In this document: positions 1 to 8,327 of the stretch, piece after piece | How the letters are laid out: each line of letters starts with the position of its first letter | Position numbering within the stretch: position 1 is the first letter of the stretch | Source: Caulobacter sp. 32-67-35 | GTDB lineage: Bacteria; Pseudomonadota; Alphaproteobacteria; Caulobacterales; Caulobacteraceae | Assembly (NCBI GenBank): GCA_002280875.1 | Contig: NCEV01000064.1 | Coordinates: forward strand, 1 to 50,212 | Direction: 5' to 3' | DNA: 50,212 nt | Notes under the pieces: generated by a model | Told to the model about the DNA's origin: nothing | Databases searched by the model: none | The model's input: only the letters and a program-made list of their open reading frames with translations | Program-made: the position numbers and the translations under genes

Positions 1-98
1 GCCAGCAGCTTGATGATCTGCTGCCTTGGAACTGGCGGCCGCTCACCACGGTCGGGCGCGCCGCTTAGACGCCAGCGCGGCCTTCACCGGATGGGTAC
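1..98 (+). mobile_element. 3' end of an IS66-like element (transposase C-terminus)
   Basis: The window opens inside a reading frame that ends at the TAG at 66-68 and gives QQLDDLLPWNWRPLTTVG. The LDDLLPWNW block resembles the extreme C-terminus of IS66-family TnpC transposases. About 15 bases after the stop lies TTCACCGGATGGGTAC (83-98). Its complement resembles the GTAAGCG...CCGGTGAA type terminal inverted repeat of IS66 elements, so the element probably ends at about 98. Only the last 21 residues are visible, so family assignment is tentative. The rest of the element would lie upstream of the window. Confidence 0.5.
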
Positions 99-281
99 TC
101 CCCTTCCGCCAACCCTGCCCCTTGAAATGGGCGGTGCTGACAGCGTCATCTCGGGCGAATTATTGATGGTAAGGGTGTGAGCCTCCCCCAATCGGAAGGC
201 CCAAGGTTTTGATCATCGCCGCCCATGAGCGGGCGTTGCTGATGGCGGCGGTGATCAGGTCGCCAGTCTTGCCCGTAACGG

Positions 282-884
282 CTAGGCCGCCTCCTCCTCA
301 GCGGCCGACCATGTCCAGTCGCCGCGAAGCATGGCCGCCCAAGCCTTTTCAGCTTTTTCCGTTATCAGTTCGATCCCATAGGCGACCGGCCAGTGGTCGG
401 TAGAGCAGTCTTGGTCGAGGCTGTAGATGTAGCCGTTGGCCCTGTGATCAGCGACACAGTAGGTAACGAAATCCACGCCCGACTTCAGGCCATGGTCGAA
501 GTTTTCGACCCACTCATAGATCGTTCCAGACTCCACGACACTGCGGCTTGAATCGTTGGTATTGCACTCGGTCCACGCGCAAGCCGGAAAATCTTCGACT
601 AGCTTGCCGCCGACCTGATTGAGGGCCTTCAGCATTTCGGCTTCCAAGTTGAAGATCACGTCGTCCGATAGTTCCATGTCGTCAACATCAACATCGACCT
701 CGTCCGCGACGGTGCCGAAGAGCTTCACGAAATCGGATTCAGTGTCGGACCCGTCGTCAAAGCTGACAATGATCGCGCCTGACCGCTCCCTATCGTGATG
801 TAAACAAGCCTTCCGGCCCTGCTTCAGAATCCATTCCGCCATTTCGGCCGGAAGATAAGCCTCGTGAGGCTCGTAATATGCCAT
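282..884 (-). CDS. hypothetical acidic protein
   Basis: A 200-residue protein that I do not recognise. It is acidic, with a run of alternating Asp and Val at about residues 63-72, and has no signal peptide or membrane segment. The ATG at 884 is preceded by AGGAGG at good spacing, which supports the start. It lies 27 bases downstream of the gene at 912-1634 on the same strand, so the two are probably co-transcribed. It sits in an accessory island between an IS66-like remnant and a radC remnant, so it is likely horizontally acquired cargo. No function is proposed. Confidence 0.7.
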   Translation of the reverse strand: MAYYEPHEAYLPAEMAEWILKQGRKACLHHDRERSGAIIVSFDDGSDTESDFVKLFGTVADEVDVDVDDMELSDDVIFNLEAEMLKALNQVGGKLVEDFPACAWTECNTNDSSRSVVESGTIYEWVENFDHGLKSGVDFVTYCVADHRANGYIYSLDQDCSTDHWPVAYGIELITEKAEKAWAAMLRGDWTWSAAEEEAA

Positions 885-911
885 GGCACATTCCTCCTTA
901 CTTGATCAGGC

Positions 912-1634
912 TCAGTAATTCGGAGCACCGCGATCAGCCGAACGCGGGACCACCGGCAGATTGTCGAGAAGCCATTTGGCGAGCGCGTCGCCGTTGCCGT
1001 CCAGTTGATCGACTTGAGCATGGTTGGACTGATCGGCAGGTGCATCGGTCCAAGCCCGGCCGTCGAAACCGCCGTTCTGATGCCAAAGGCGGATGCCGAA
1101 ATCATGGTCGTCCGACCAGTCGTCAACATGGGCAAAAGGCGTCGTGACGATGCCGAAGAAATCCTCGTTAGGAACGACCCCCGGCAAGCGCTTCATTCGC
1201 GAGTTCAAACGCCGGATGACGTCGCCCCGGCAACTGGGGCGCTTAAGGTCGGCCGTGTGCGCGGCGATGAACCTTTTTAGGGCGGTTTCCAGATTGCCCC
1301 AAGCTTCCGCGCTCGGTGCCGCATGCCACGCGAAATAGTCCGGGGCCACGAAATCGGGCTCAACGCGGAGGATTAGCTCACGCAGCAGCGCTTGAGCGGT
1401 CGCCGCGTCCTTTAGGTGCACGACCACCGAGTAAGGGGTCGGGGGAAAGACTACGAAGGACGCCGGGCGGAACATGGCGAACTCGAAATGTACACCCGCG
1501 AGCAGCGCTCTCGCTTCATCTTCGTCACGGACCGCGAAGCCTACGACCGGGATCAGTTCGGCTTCCCTAGCCGCAAGTTTCGGGATCGATGCCTTGTGCT
1601 GCTGCGGGGGCGTGAAACCGTGATTCAAGTCCAT
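912..1634 (-). CDS. hypothetical protein, first gene of a two-gene island operon
   Basis: A 240-residue protein that I do not recognise. It has no signal peptide or transmembrane segment. The C-terminal third is rich in Asp, His and Trp (for example DDWSDDHDFGIRLWHQNGGF), which may mark a compact conserved domain. The ATG at 1634 has AGGAG about eight bases upstream. It precedes the gene at 282-884 with a 27-base gap. The upstream region (1635-1735) is AT-rich compared with the rest of the window and probably holds the promoter. Gene order suggests the two products work together, but nothing shows what they do. Confidence 0.7.
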   Translation of the reverse strand: MDLNHGFTPPQQHKASIPKLAAREAELIPVVGFAVRDEDEARALLAGVHFEFAMFRPASFVVFPPTPYSVVVHLKDAATAQALLRELILRVEPDFVAPDYFAWHAAPSAEAWGNLETALKRFIAAHTADLKRPSCRGDVIRRLNSRMKRLPGVVPNEDFFGIVTTPFAHVDDWSDDHDFGIRLWHQNGGFDGRAWTDAPADQSNHAQVDQLDGNGDALAKWLLDNLPVVPRSADRGAPNY

Positions 1635-1736
1635 GAAACAAGCTCCTAATCAGTCGGCGAAGTGCGCTCGACGGTCAGAAGTTACTGTTTTATTTGAATT
1701 TCGTCACGAAAAGAGAGGTAAGAGCCCTACCGCACT

Positions 1737-1801
1737 GTTGTGACTTTTAACCGCTCCGTTGTGACTTTTGCCCAGTTTTGCTGGGCTTTGCTGTGACCTC
1801 T
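1737..1801 (+). repeat. three short direct repeats (GTTGTGACTTTT type)
   Basis: GTTGTGACTTTT occurs at 1737-1748 and 1758-1769, with a diverged copy GCTGTGACCTCT at 1790-1801. The steps are 21 and 32 bases, close to two and three helical turns, so all copies face the same side of the helix. Between copies two and three lies a small hairpin, GCCCAG-TTTTG-CTGGGC (1770-1786). The array sits just upstream of the gene starting near 1851. It could be a binding site for that gene's product or for a plasmid or phage regulator. Confidence 0.5.
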
Positions 1802-1850
1802 TTTTTTGGCGTTTACCAAACCTAAGCGCGTTTTTGGTCCACTTGCCGAC

Positions 1851-2561
1851 ATGGCAACGATGACCAAAGTCCAGTTGGCGGCTCACCTTGGCCGCAGTGC
1901 TGAGAGCCTGATTTCGCGTCACGAGGTGGCGAGCCGCACTGGCCTCACCTACAGCTACTTGACTAAGCTCAGCGACCAAGGGCCGGGATACTATCGCGAA
2001 GATGGAGGTATCTGTTACTATCCCATTGAATTCGTAGATGCGTATAATGCTGAACGGCGAAATAAAGTTAGGTTTGAATGGAAGGCAGGTGTCAATCTCG
2101 GGCGAATTCCTATTCCGGTTGAGCCAGTGAGGAAGGTCGTTCCTGTACACGTCGTCGTGGGCGTCATCGAACGATGGAAACGCCGCGAACTCTACCGGCG
2201 CGCCCAAACTGTTTTCGACGACTTCCTTTCAGACCAGAGAGAACTGAAAAACGAACTGCGGCTCTTCGGCGAGCCGTGGAATGGTGATCGCCTCGACGCA
2301 CTATCCAAAATATTGGATGGTGACGACAACGCCCGCGCCCGGAAAGATATATTTGACTCTATGGATGAACAGTCGCGGGAAGTGACGAAGAAGCTCCGCG
2401 AAGTTTGCGATGAAGCTGAAATATTTCCATCTTTCGTCCACTCTTCTTTTCAGATTTTGTCGAACCTGATGGAGGCTGCGTGGCGAGATGTAGTTGTCAT
2501 TGAACGCCGCTGGCGCACGACTACTGACTATAGCGGAATGCCATTAGAAAAGCCGGACTGA
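1851..2561 (+). CDS. hypothetical protein with possible N-terminal DNA-binding domain
   Basis: About 236 residues from the ATG at 1851; the frame is open to a TTG at 1806, and a second ATG lies at 1860. The segment RHEVASRTGLTYSYLTKL followed by a GP turn and a YYPIEFVDAYNAERR stretch resembles the small winged-helix fold of MerR-like or excisionase/AlpA-like proteins. The rest is charged and helical with no recognised domain. Its codon use is more AT-rich than the core genes to the right, consistent with recent acquisition. Three phased direct repeats lie just upstream and are candidate self-binding sites. The DNA-binding role is an inference from local pattern only. Confidence 0.6.
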   Translation: MATMTKVQLAAHLGRSAESLISRHEVASRTGLTYSYLTKLSDQGPGYYREDGGICYYPIEFVDAYNAERRNKVRFEWKAGVNLGRIPIPVEPVRKVVPVHVVVGVIERWKRRELYRRAQTVFDDFLSDQRELKNELRLFGEPWNGDRLDALSKILDGDDNARARKDIFDSMDEQSREVTKKLREVCDEAEIFPSFVHSSFQILSNLMEAAWRDVVVIERRWRTTTDYSGMPLEKPD

Positions 2562-2976
2562 AATAGAAGCTAAATCACATTCGAACTGACCAGCGTATTT
2601 ATCGTCTTTGGGACCGGCTACTTGGTCGTCAACGGCATGTCCGATCAGAGTTCGCTTAAGCGTCGTTCTCGACCTTAGCCTTGGCCTTGGCCTTGGCACC
2701 AATGCCGACGCCAATCCCGGCGAAAAGGGCCAGAGCCAAGGCCAGCGGTCAATCGGCTACTTGTTCGCAACCGCCGCGTAGATTGTGAGGCCGATCAAGG
2801 TGGTGCCGGTGACGATGGCGAGCGTCGAAGACACTCCGGAAATGCACAGCGCATGGCTGCGAGAACGGGACCGGCGGCGATGTGTCGGCTTTCGCTAAAT
2901 CAGTTGGTCGCCCGCCGCTTGGCGCTCAGTCGCTCAGTCGCTCAGCAATGGGCTGGCCCCTGCGCATATCGACACT
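2562..2976. other. gene-poor stretch with degenerate coding remnants
   Basis: No convincing complete gene is seen. On the minus strand a frame ending at the TAG near 2759 reads STLAIVTGTTLIGLTIYAAV and could be the tail of a small membrane protein. Another short frame downstream ends in AKAKAKAKVENDA, encoded over CCTTGG tandem repeats near 2676-2697. At 2923-2945 an 8-base unit (GCTCAGTC) is repeated almost three times just before the radC remnant. The stretch looks like decayed mobile-element DNA. Confidence 0.4.
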
Positions 2977-3241
2977 TTGCCAAGAAAATTGCTTGTTCAG
3001 CTAATCCGCTTGTTCCTTGACAAGAAAAACCAGCTGATCGCCGACGAGATCATGAACCACGGCACCGTCGACCACGCCCCGGTCTATCCCCGCGAGGTGA
3101 TGCGCCGGGCGCTGGAGCCCCGATATCGACATGACCCGGCAGGTCATCGAGGCGGGCCGGGCGCTGAAGATCAGTGTGCATGATCATCTGGTGGTCGGAC
3201 GCGAGGGCGTGGCCAGCTTCAAGGCGTTGGGGCTAATGTAA
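2977..3241 (+). pseudogene. radC: radC remnant with internal deletion
   Basis: The first part (TTG at 2977) reads [20 protein letters not shown] and [17 protein letters not shown], matching the JAB/MPN domain of RadC proteins. After about 3112 the match continues in another frame as [20 protein letters not shown] then DHLVVGREGVASFKALGLM to the TAA at 3239-3241. The intervening segment, which in intact RadC carries the metal-binding HxH...D core (usually LVHNHPSGDPTPS), is missing, and the N-terminal half of the protein is also absent. The gene cannot encode a working RadC. RadC genes are frequent in integrated elements, which fits the island context. Confidence 0.8.
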
Positions 3242-3328
3242 CGTCCAGGCGTCAGCTGCGCCTTGACGCGCCCAGGACCATCCGTGACCGTCGCAGCTCC
3301 AGTCTGCGTCAAAACCTCCGGAGCCTTG

Positions 3329-4564
3329 ATGTCCTACCGCCTGCTGACCGCCCTGCTCGGCTCCGCCGCCCTCCTGGCCACCGCCGCCAGCGCGGCCACG
3401 CCGCCCAAGCCCGGTGTCTCCAAGGCCGACATGGCCCTGCATCAGAAGATGCTGACGCTGGACACCCATCTGGATACGCCCACCCACTTCGCCCGCCCCG
3501 GCTGGGATATCGCCGACCACCACGAGGTCGAGCACGATTTCAGCCAGGTGGACCTGCCGCGCATGAACGAAGGCGGCCTGGATGGCGGATTCTTCGTGAT
3601 CTATACGGGTCAGGGCGACCTGACCGCCGCCGGCTATCAGTATGCCCGCGACTACGCCCTGCGCCGCGCCATCGAGATCCGCGAGATGCTGGCCGCCCAT
3701 CCGGGCAAGTTCGAGCTGGCCCTGACCGCCGCCGACGCCGCGCGCATCAACAAGGCCGGCAAGAAGTTCGCCTTTGTCAGCATGGAAAACAGCTGGCCGC
3801 TGGGCGAAGACCTGACCCTGATGGAGACCTTCCAGAAGGAGGGCCTGCGGATGGCCGGCCCCGTCCACTTCCGCAACAACCAGCTGGCCGACAGCTCGAC
3901 CGATCCCAAGGGCAAGATCTGGAACGGCTATTCGCCGCTGGGCCTGCGCTGGATCGCCGAAGCCAATCGCCTGGGCATTGTGATCGATGTCAGCCACGCC
4001 AGCGACGACGTGGTCGACCAGTCGGTGGCCCTGTCCAAGGTCCCGATCATCGCCTCGCACTCGGGGCCCAAGGCGATCTACGATCATGCCCGCAACATGG
4101 ACGATGCGCGCCTGAAGAAGATCGCCGACGCCGGCGGCGCGATCTGCATCAACTCGATCTATCTGACCAACACCACGCCCAGCCCGGAGCGCAAGGCCGC
4201 ACTGGAGGCCCTGGGTCGCGGGCCTGACCTGAAGACGGCGACGCCCGAGGTGGTCAAGGCCTATGCCGACAAGCGCGCCGCGATCGACAAGGCCTATCCG
4301 CCTGTGCGCGGCGACTTCGACCTGTTCATGAAGAGCATGTTGCACGTGCTCAAGGTGACGGGCCCCAAGGGCGTTTGCGTGGGCGCCGACTGGGACGGCG
4401 GCGGCGGCATGGACGGCTTCGAGGACATCACCGACCTGCCCAAGGTCACCGCGCGCCTGAAGGCCGAGGGCTATTCGGACGCCGACATCGAAGGCATCTG
4501 GAGTGGCAACGTGCTGCGTATCCTGGCGGCCGCCGAAGCCTATGCCAAGAGCTTAGCGAAGTAG
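3329..4564 (+). CDS. membrane dipeptidase (peptidase family M19), exported
   Basis: A 411-residue zinc dipeptidase of the renal dipeptidase family, expected to hydrolyse dipeptides (and often D-residue-containing ones) outside the cytoplasm. The ATG at 3329 starts a clear signal peptide ([18 protein letters not shown]); the frame upstream of it is not conserved-looking. Metal-site motifs are visible: DTHLDT with His47 and Asp49, the bridging Glu in [11 protein letters not shown], and the two His in [10 protein letters not shown] and IIASHSGPK. The C-terminal [15 protein letters not shown] motif is also typical. It is a single gene, convergent with msrQ, with a perfect hairpin between the two stops. 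It marks the end of the accessory island on its left. Confidence 0.92.
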   Translation: MSYRLLTALLGSAALLATAASAATPPKPGVSKADMALHQKMLTLDTHLDTPTHFARPGWDIADHHEVEHDFSQVDLPRMNEGGLDGGFFVIYTGQGDLTAAGYQYARDYALRRAIEIREMLAAHPGKFELALTAADAARINKAGKKFAFVSMENSWPLGEDLTLMETFQKEGLRMAGPVHFRNNQLADSSTDPKGKIWNGYSPLGLRWIAEANRLGIVIDVSHASDDVVDQSVALSKVPIIASHSGPKAIYDHARNMDDARLKKIADAGGAICINSIYLTNTTPSPERKAALEALGRGPDLKTATPEVVKAYADKRAAIDKAYPPVRGDFDLFMKSMLHVLKVTGPKGVCVGADWDGGGGMDGFEDITDLPKVTARLKAEGYSDADIEGIWSGNVLRILAAAEAYAKSLAK

Positions 4565-4581
4565 GTTGGCGTAAGACGCGC

Positions 4582-4607
4582 CCTCTCCTGGCAGCCGCCA
4601 GGAGAGG
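4582..4607. terminator. bidirectional hairpin between convergent genes
   Basis: CCTCTCCTGGC-AGCC-GCCAGGAGAGG forms a perfect 11-base-pair stem with a 4-base loop. It lies between the dipeptidase stop (4564) and the msrQ stop (4608). There is no clear T tract on either side, so it may act as a shared hairpin terminator or 3' end stabiliser. Confidence 0.65.
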
Positions 4608-5228
4608 CTATGTCCGCTTGACCCGATCCCATATCCGCCAGCTCATCAGCACCGCGAACACCGCCGCATAGATCAGCGGCGGACGGTGGTCGGCCTTCAC
4701 CAGCAGGTAGTAGTGGGCCACGCCCAGCGGGACGATCAGATAGATCAGCCAGTGCAGCCGCTGCCAGGTCGCCCGGCCCATGCGGATCACCCAGCCGTTG
4801 GTCGAGGTCACGGCCAGCGGGATCAGCAGCAGGAACGCACCCATGCCCAGGGTGATGAAGGGCCGCTTGAGGATATCCTTCCACAGCTGGCCAAGGTCGA
4901 AAAAGAGATCGACGCCCACATAGCTGAACAGATGCAGCACGATATAGCTGAAGGCGAACAGCCCCACCGTGCGCCGGAAGCGCACCAGGCGGGGCATCCT
5001 GAGGATCCGAGCCAGGGGCGTGATCGCCAGGCCAACCAGCAGCAGACGCAGCCCCCAGACGCCCAGTTGGCGGATCAGGGTCTCGATCGGATTGGCGCCG
5101 AGATCGCCGGTGAAGCCTCGCCACGCCAGCCAGACCAGCGGCGCCAGGCAGGCCAGCCACACCAGGCCATAAACGAGGTTGTCCAACAGTTTCGACGGGC
5201 GTTTGCGCGCCGGCTTGGCCCCAATCAT
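4608..5228 (-). CDS. msrQ: MsrQ, heme-binding membrane subunit of methionine sulfoxide reductase
   Basis: A 206-residue integral membrane protein of the MsrQ (YedZ) / ferric-reductase-like family. It passes electrons to MsrP for repair of oxidised methionine in periplasmic proteins. About six hydrophobic segments are visible, along with heme-ligand-type His in FSYIVLHLFSYVGVD and WQRLHWLIYLIVPLGVAHYY. The ATG at 5228 overlaps the msrP stop by one base (TGATG), which implies translational coupling and fixes the start. The frame is open much further upstream, but that part is msrP read out of frame. Confidence 0.93.
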   Translation of the reverse strand: MIGAKPARKRPSKLLDNLVYGLVWLACLAPLVWLAWRGFTGDLGANPIETLIRQLGVWGLRLLLVGLAITPLARILRMPRLVRFRRTVGLFAFSYIVLHLFSYVGVDLFFDLGQLWKDILKRPFITLGMGAFLLLIPLAVTSTNGWVIRMGRATWQRLHWLIYLIVPLGVAHYYLLVKADHRPPLIYAAVFAVLMSWRIWDRVKRT

Positions 5229-6148
5229 CAGAAGTTCTTCTTCAGGTCCATGCCGCGATAAAGGTCGGCGACGTACTGGCCATAGCCGTTGAACGGCAGG
5301 GTCTCGCGACGACGGAACTCGCCGATGCGGCGCTCGCTGGCCTGCGACCAGCGCGGGTGGTCCACGGCGGGATTGACGTTGGAATAGAAGCCGTATTCGC
5401 GCGGCGCCGAGACGTTCCAGGCGGTGCGCGGCTGCTTCTCGGTCAGGGTGATCCGGACGATCGACTTGATTCCCTTGAAGCCATATTTCCAAGGCACGAC
5501 CAGCCGCAGCGGCGCGCCGTTCTGGTTGGGCAGGGTCTCGCCATACAGGCCCACGGCCATCAGGGTCAGGGGATGGGTGGCCTCATCGATGCGCAGACCT
5601 TCGCGATAGGGCCATTCCAGCACGTTCCAGGCCTGGCCCGGCATTTCGGAGGGGCGCATCAGGGTCTCGAACGCCACATACTTGGCCTTGGACGTCGGCT
5701 TGACCGACGCGATCAGGTCCTTCAGCGGAAAGCCCACCCAGGGGATCACCATCGACCAGCCTTCGACGCAGCGCATCCGGTAGATGCGCTCTTCCAGCTT
5801 GTTGGCCTTGATCAGATCATCGATCCCGACCGTGCGCGGCGCCTCGCACTCGCCATCGATACGCACGGTCCAGGGCCGGGTCGTCAGCCTCCCGGCGTTC
5901 TCGGCGGGATCGCCCTTGTCGACCCCGAACTCATAGAAATTGTTGTAAGTGGTGACGTCATCCTTCGGGGTTGGCTTCTCGGTGGTTGAAAAGCCCCTGG
6001 AATAGCGCAGTGGCGCCGCGCCGGCGGTCCCCGCCAGACCCGCCAGACCCAGGCCGGCCGCGCCGCCGATGAACTCGCGGCGCCGAAGATAGAGGCCGTG
6101 GTCTGTGACCTCATTCTCGGTCAGGTCGGGGGCGTTGCGGATCAGCAT
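5228..6148 (-). CDS. msrP: MsrP, periplasmic molybdopterin methionine sulfoxide reductase
   Basis: A 306-residue catalytic subunit of the MsrPQ system, carrying molybdopterin and reducing methionine sulfoxide in envelope proteins. The N-terminus has a twin-arginine signal ([20 protein letters not shown]). The sulfite-oxidase fold is recognisable, with the molybdenum-ligand Cys in [16 protein letters not shown] and the [16 protein letters not shown] block. It is the promoter-proximal gene of msrPQ. The 73 bases between it and the next gene upstream (stop at 6222) are short but enough for a promoter. Confidence 0.94.
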   Translation of the reverse strand: MLIRNAPDLTENEVTDHGLYLRRREFIGGAAGLGLAGLAGTAGAAPLRYSRGFSTTEKPTPKDDVTTYNNFYEFGVDKGDPAENAGRLTTRPWTVRIDGECEAPRTVGIDDLIKANKLEERIYRMRCVEGWSMVIPWVGFPLKDLIASVKPTSKAKYVAFETLMRPSEMPGQAWNVLEWPYREGLRIDEATHPLTLMAVGLYGETLPNQNGAPLRLVVPWKYGFKGIKSIVRITLTEKQPRTAWNVSAPREYGFYSNVNPAVDHPRWSQASERRIGEFRRRETLPFNGYGQYVADLYRGMDLKKNF

Positions 6149-6221
6149 GGCAGGGCTCCGATGCGGGTGTCTTTTTCAAGATACGTATCGGCGAGGGATT
6201 TGGTTACGCCAGACGATCAAT

Positions 6222-6815
6222 TCATTCGTCATCCATACGCCGTGACGCCTGGCGCGGCGTATAGATCTGGCGGAGGCCCTCGGTCAGGACCGCTCGTTCT
6301 TCCGGCGACAGCGTCGCGGCGTAGCGCGCCAGGGCGGCTTCGACATTGCCCCGCGCCTGGACATCGAGGGCGCGCGCCGCTGAGAGGCGCTTTGCGACCT
6401 CGTCAGCGTCGTAGGGTTTGGCGTCCAGGGCCTGCAGCGCCGCTTGCCGCTCCGCCCGGGCCTGGCGCGTGACCGGCTGATTGCGCTGGTTGGCCTCTCG
6501 CAGGGTTCGCCGCAAGGCCCGACGGCTCTCTTGCGACAGGCCCTTGCCCGCCATCCAGAGCGGCGGGCGCGCCAGATTCTCGCCCTGCGACGGGGGGGCG
6601 GAGGTCGCCGGCGGGGGTCGCTGCGCCGGCGCTGCGGATGGACGGGGTGATGAGCCGACAACCGGCGCGGCTGGCGGAAGCGCCGCACTCGCCTGCACCG
6701 ACGGCGCGGGCGGGGCCTGCCGCACCCAAAGCGCGCCCACCACACCACCGACCAGAAACACGTTGAGCGTCGCCGAGGCGATCAGGCCGATCAGCAGCGG
6801 ACGGGAGACAGTCAT
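6222..6815 (-). CDS. membrane-anchored periplasmic protein, heavy-metal-sensor/Spy-like
   Basis: A 197-residue protein with an N-terminal membrane anchor (PLLIGLIASATLNVFLVGGV), a Pro/Ala-rich linker (residues about 33-80) and a helical C-terminal domain rich in Arg and Gln. The LSQESRRALRRTLREANQRN and LSPEERAVLTEGL segments look like the CpxP/Spy/CnrX-type periplasmic domain that often accompanies ECF sigma factors. The ATG overlaps the stop of the gene at 6812-7240 (ATGA), so the two are coupled. Its likely job is envelope sensing or chaperoning within the sigma-factor circuit. That role is inferred from fold pattern and operon position. Confidence 0.75.
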   Translation of the reverse strand: MTVSRPLLIGLIASATLNVFLVGGVVGALWVRQAPPAPSVQASAALPPAAPVVGSSPRPSAAPAQRPPPATSAPPSQGENLARPPLWMAGKGLSQESRRALRRTLREANQRNQPVTRQARAERQAALQALDAKPYDADEVAKRLSAARALDVQARGNVEAALARYAATLSPEERAVLTEGLRQIYTPRQASRRMDDE

Positions 6816-7240
6816 AGGGCGGCAGGCTCCTCGAGGGCCTCGGACAGGTCGGCAGTGAAGTCGGTGGCGATTACGCTCTGGGCAGACTGCGGATCCGTAG
6901 GGCCCGGCTGCCCGATCATCACGCCGACAGCGACCCCCGCCAGAGCCGCGACACCCAGCCCCACAGCCGCCCCGGCGCCGGCCAGCCATCGCCGCGCGGC
7001 GCTTGCGGGCTGGGGCGCCGCCGCGATCAGCCGGCCCAGCAGGGCCGAATCAGCCGACTGGGCGGGCGCGAGGTCGAGCAGGCGGTCCAGCCGTGCGGCG
7101 TCGGCCAGCACGACCTCAAGGCGCGCGGGTTCAGCGACCAGCAGGGCGCGCGCCGTCTCGCGCACGGCCTCGGGCCAGCGCGCGACGTCGCCGCCATAGA
7201 TTTCGGCCAACTCAGCGAACCTGTCGAGGCTCATGGTCAT
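6812..7240 (-). CDS. putative anti-sigma factor (single-pass membrane protein)
   Basis: A 142-residue protein with a cytoplasmic N-terminal region containing YGGDVARWPEAVRE, one transmembrane segment (about residues 85-110, AVGLGVAALAGVAVGVMIG) and a short periplasmic tail. It starts 13 bases after the sigma-factor stop and overlaps the downstream sensor-like gene by ATGA. This arrangement and topology are those of a membrane anti-sigma factor, although no zinc-binding anti-sigma motif is visible. A second possible start (M3) lies 6 bases downstream of the chosen ATG. Confidence 0.65.
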   Translation of the reverse strand: MTMSLDRFAELAEIYGGDVARWPEAVRETARALLVAEPARLEVVLADAARLDRLLDLAPAQSADSALLGRLIAAAPQPASAARRWLAGAGAAVGLGVAALAGVAVGVMIGQPGPTDPQSAQSVIATDFTADLSEALEEPAAL

Positions 7241-7253
7241 GCCCGGACCTCCT

Positions 7254-7814
7254 TCATCGTCCCTGCCCCGCCAGATCGGCCAGCGACGCCTTCAGCGCCC
7301 GCCGACCACGCCCCAGCAAACTCTCGAGAGCCTCGACGCTGACGCTCATCAGGGCGGCGGCTTCGATATTGCCCAGTCCCTGATGGTGGCACAGCACAAT
7401 GGCTTCGCGCTGTCGCGCAGGCAGCGCCGCCAGCGCCGCTTCGACCCGTCGCGACAGGTCCGCGCCCAGCAGACCGGCGTCGGGCGCCGGGCCGGTGTCG
7501 ACCTGCTCCGGCGGCTCGGCCATCGCCACATCGCGCCGCTTGCGCAGGCGGTCGTAGCAGAGGTTCAGCGCCACGCGGTGCAACCAGGTGTCGAACTTCG
7601 CGCCGCCTGGCCGCCAGGACCGCGCCTGCTTCCAGGCCCGCAGGAAGGTCTCCTGCGCCACGTCCTCGGCCTCGCCTGCGTCGTTCAGCATTCGCCGGGC
7701 CAGGGCGAGAACGCGCGGCAAGCGTCGGTCCAGCAGCTGGCGAACGGCGGCCGGATCGCCCCGGCCTACCCCCGTCAGCAGCGCCTCGTCGGGATCGCTC
7801 CCCTCGGCCGCCAA
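7254..7814 (-). CDS. ECF-type RNA polymerase sigma factor
   Basis: A 186-residue sigma-70 family member with only regions 2 and 4. Region 2 is seen in DAGEAEDVAQETFLRAWKQ and FDTWLHRVALNLCYDRLRKR. Region 4 is seen in LPARQREAIVLCHHQGLGN and the helix-turn-helix that follows. An in-frame stop lies just upstream and the first available start is TTG at 7814, preceded by GAGGTGAGG, so TTG is likely the true start. It is followed by a putative anti-sigma factor and a periplasmic sensor-like protein and preceded 30 bases upstream by an EF-hand protein. An ECF stress or metal-response circuit is inferred. Confidence 0.88.
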   Translation of the reverse strand: MAAEGSDPDEALLTGVGRGDPAAVRQLLDRRLPRVLALARRMLNDAGEAEDVAQETFLRAWKQARSWRPGGAKFDTWLHRVALNLCYDRLRKRRDVAMAEPPEQVDTGPAPDAGLLGADLSRRVEAALAALPARQREAIVLCHHQGLGNIEAAALMSVSVEALESLLGRGRRALKASLADLAGQGR

Positions 7815-7844
7815 ACCTCACCTCGCCGCGCGCAGACACATCAA

Positions 7845-8279
7845 TCAGATCCCGACCTTCGCCTTGCCGGCGCCGGTCTTCAACTCCGCCATGGTCAGGA
7901 CGCCGTCATTGTCGGCGTCCATGCGCTTGAAACGGTTGGCGAGAAAGCCGTCCATCTCGGTGCGCGACACGAAACCGTCGTCGTCAGCGTCGATCCGCGA
8001 CCACATCCGACCGACGCCCTTGCCGCCTTTTCCGGCGGCCGGAACATCGCCTTCGGCCCTGGGCTTGCGCATCGCCGAGAACTCGTCGCGCGACAGCTTG
8101 CCGTCCTTGTTGGCGTCGTGGCGGTCCATCATCTGCCGGCCGCGTCCGGCCTGAAACTCGGCCAGAGTCACCTTGCCATCGCCGTTGGTGTCCAGCGCGG
8201 CCGCGCCCTTCGGCGCCGCCAGGGCGGGGCCGGCCAGCATCACGATCGCGCCGACGGCGATCAGGGTTGTTTTCAGCAT
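7845..8279 (-). CDS. secreted EF-hand calcium-binding protein
   Basis: A 144-residue protein with a signal peptide (TTLIAVGAIVMLAGPALA) and four EF-hand loops in a row: DTNGDGKVTLAEF, DANKDGKLSRDEF, DADDDGFVSRTEM and DADNDGVLTMAEL. All four keep the Asp at positions 1, 3 and 5 and a Glu or equivalent at position 12. It probably binds calcium in the periplasm or at the surface. Only 30 bases separate its stop from the sigma-factor start, so it may be the first gene of that operon or an upstream target. A calcium-responsive circuit is possible but is inference. Confidence 0.88.
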   Translation of the reverse strand: MLKTTLIAVGAIVMLAGPALAAPKGAAALDTNGDGKVTLAEFQAGRGRQMMDRHDANKDGKLSRDEFSAMRKPRAEGDVPAAGKGGKGVGRMWSRIDADDDGFVSRTEMDGFLANRFKRMDADNDGVLTMAELKTGAGKAKVGI

Positions 8280-8327
8280 GTGACTTGCGTCTCCGAAGGT
8301 TTAAGCCGCCCCATGCCCTCTTGAACG

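Noticed and set aside
2562-2976. Short minus-strand hydrophobic frame as a real small membrane gene.
   Set aside because: No start codon with a ribosome-binding site was found and the surrounding DNA looks degenerate.
7237-7839. A 200-residue open frame overlapping the ECF sigma gene.
   Set aside because: It is Arg/Gly/Ala-rich and has no domain pattern, while the overlapping frame is a clear sigma factor.
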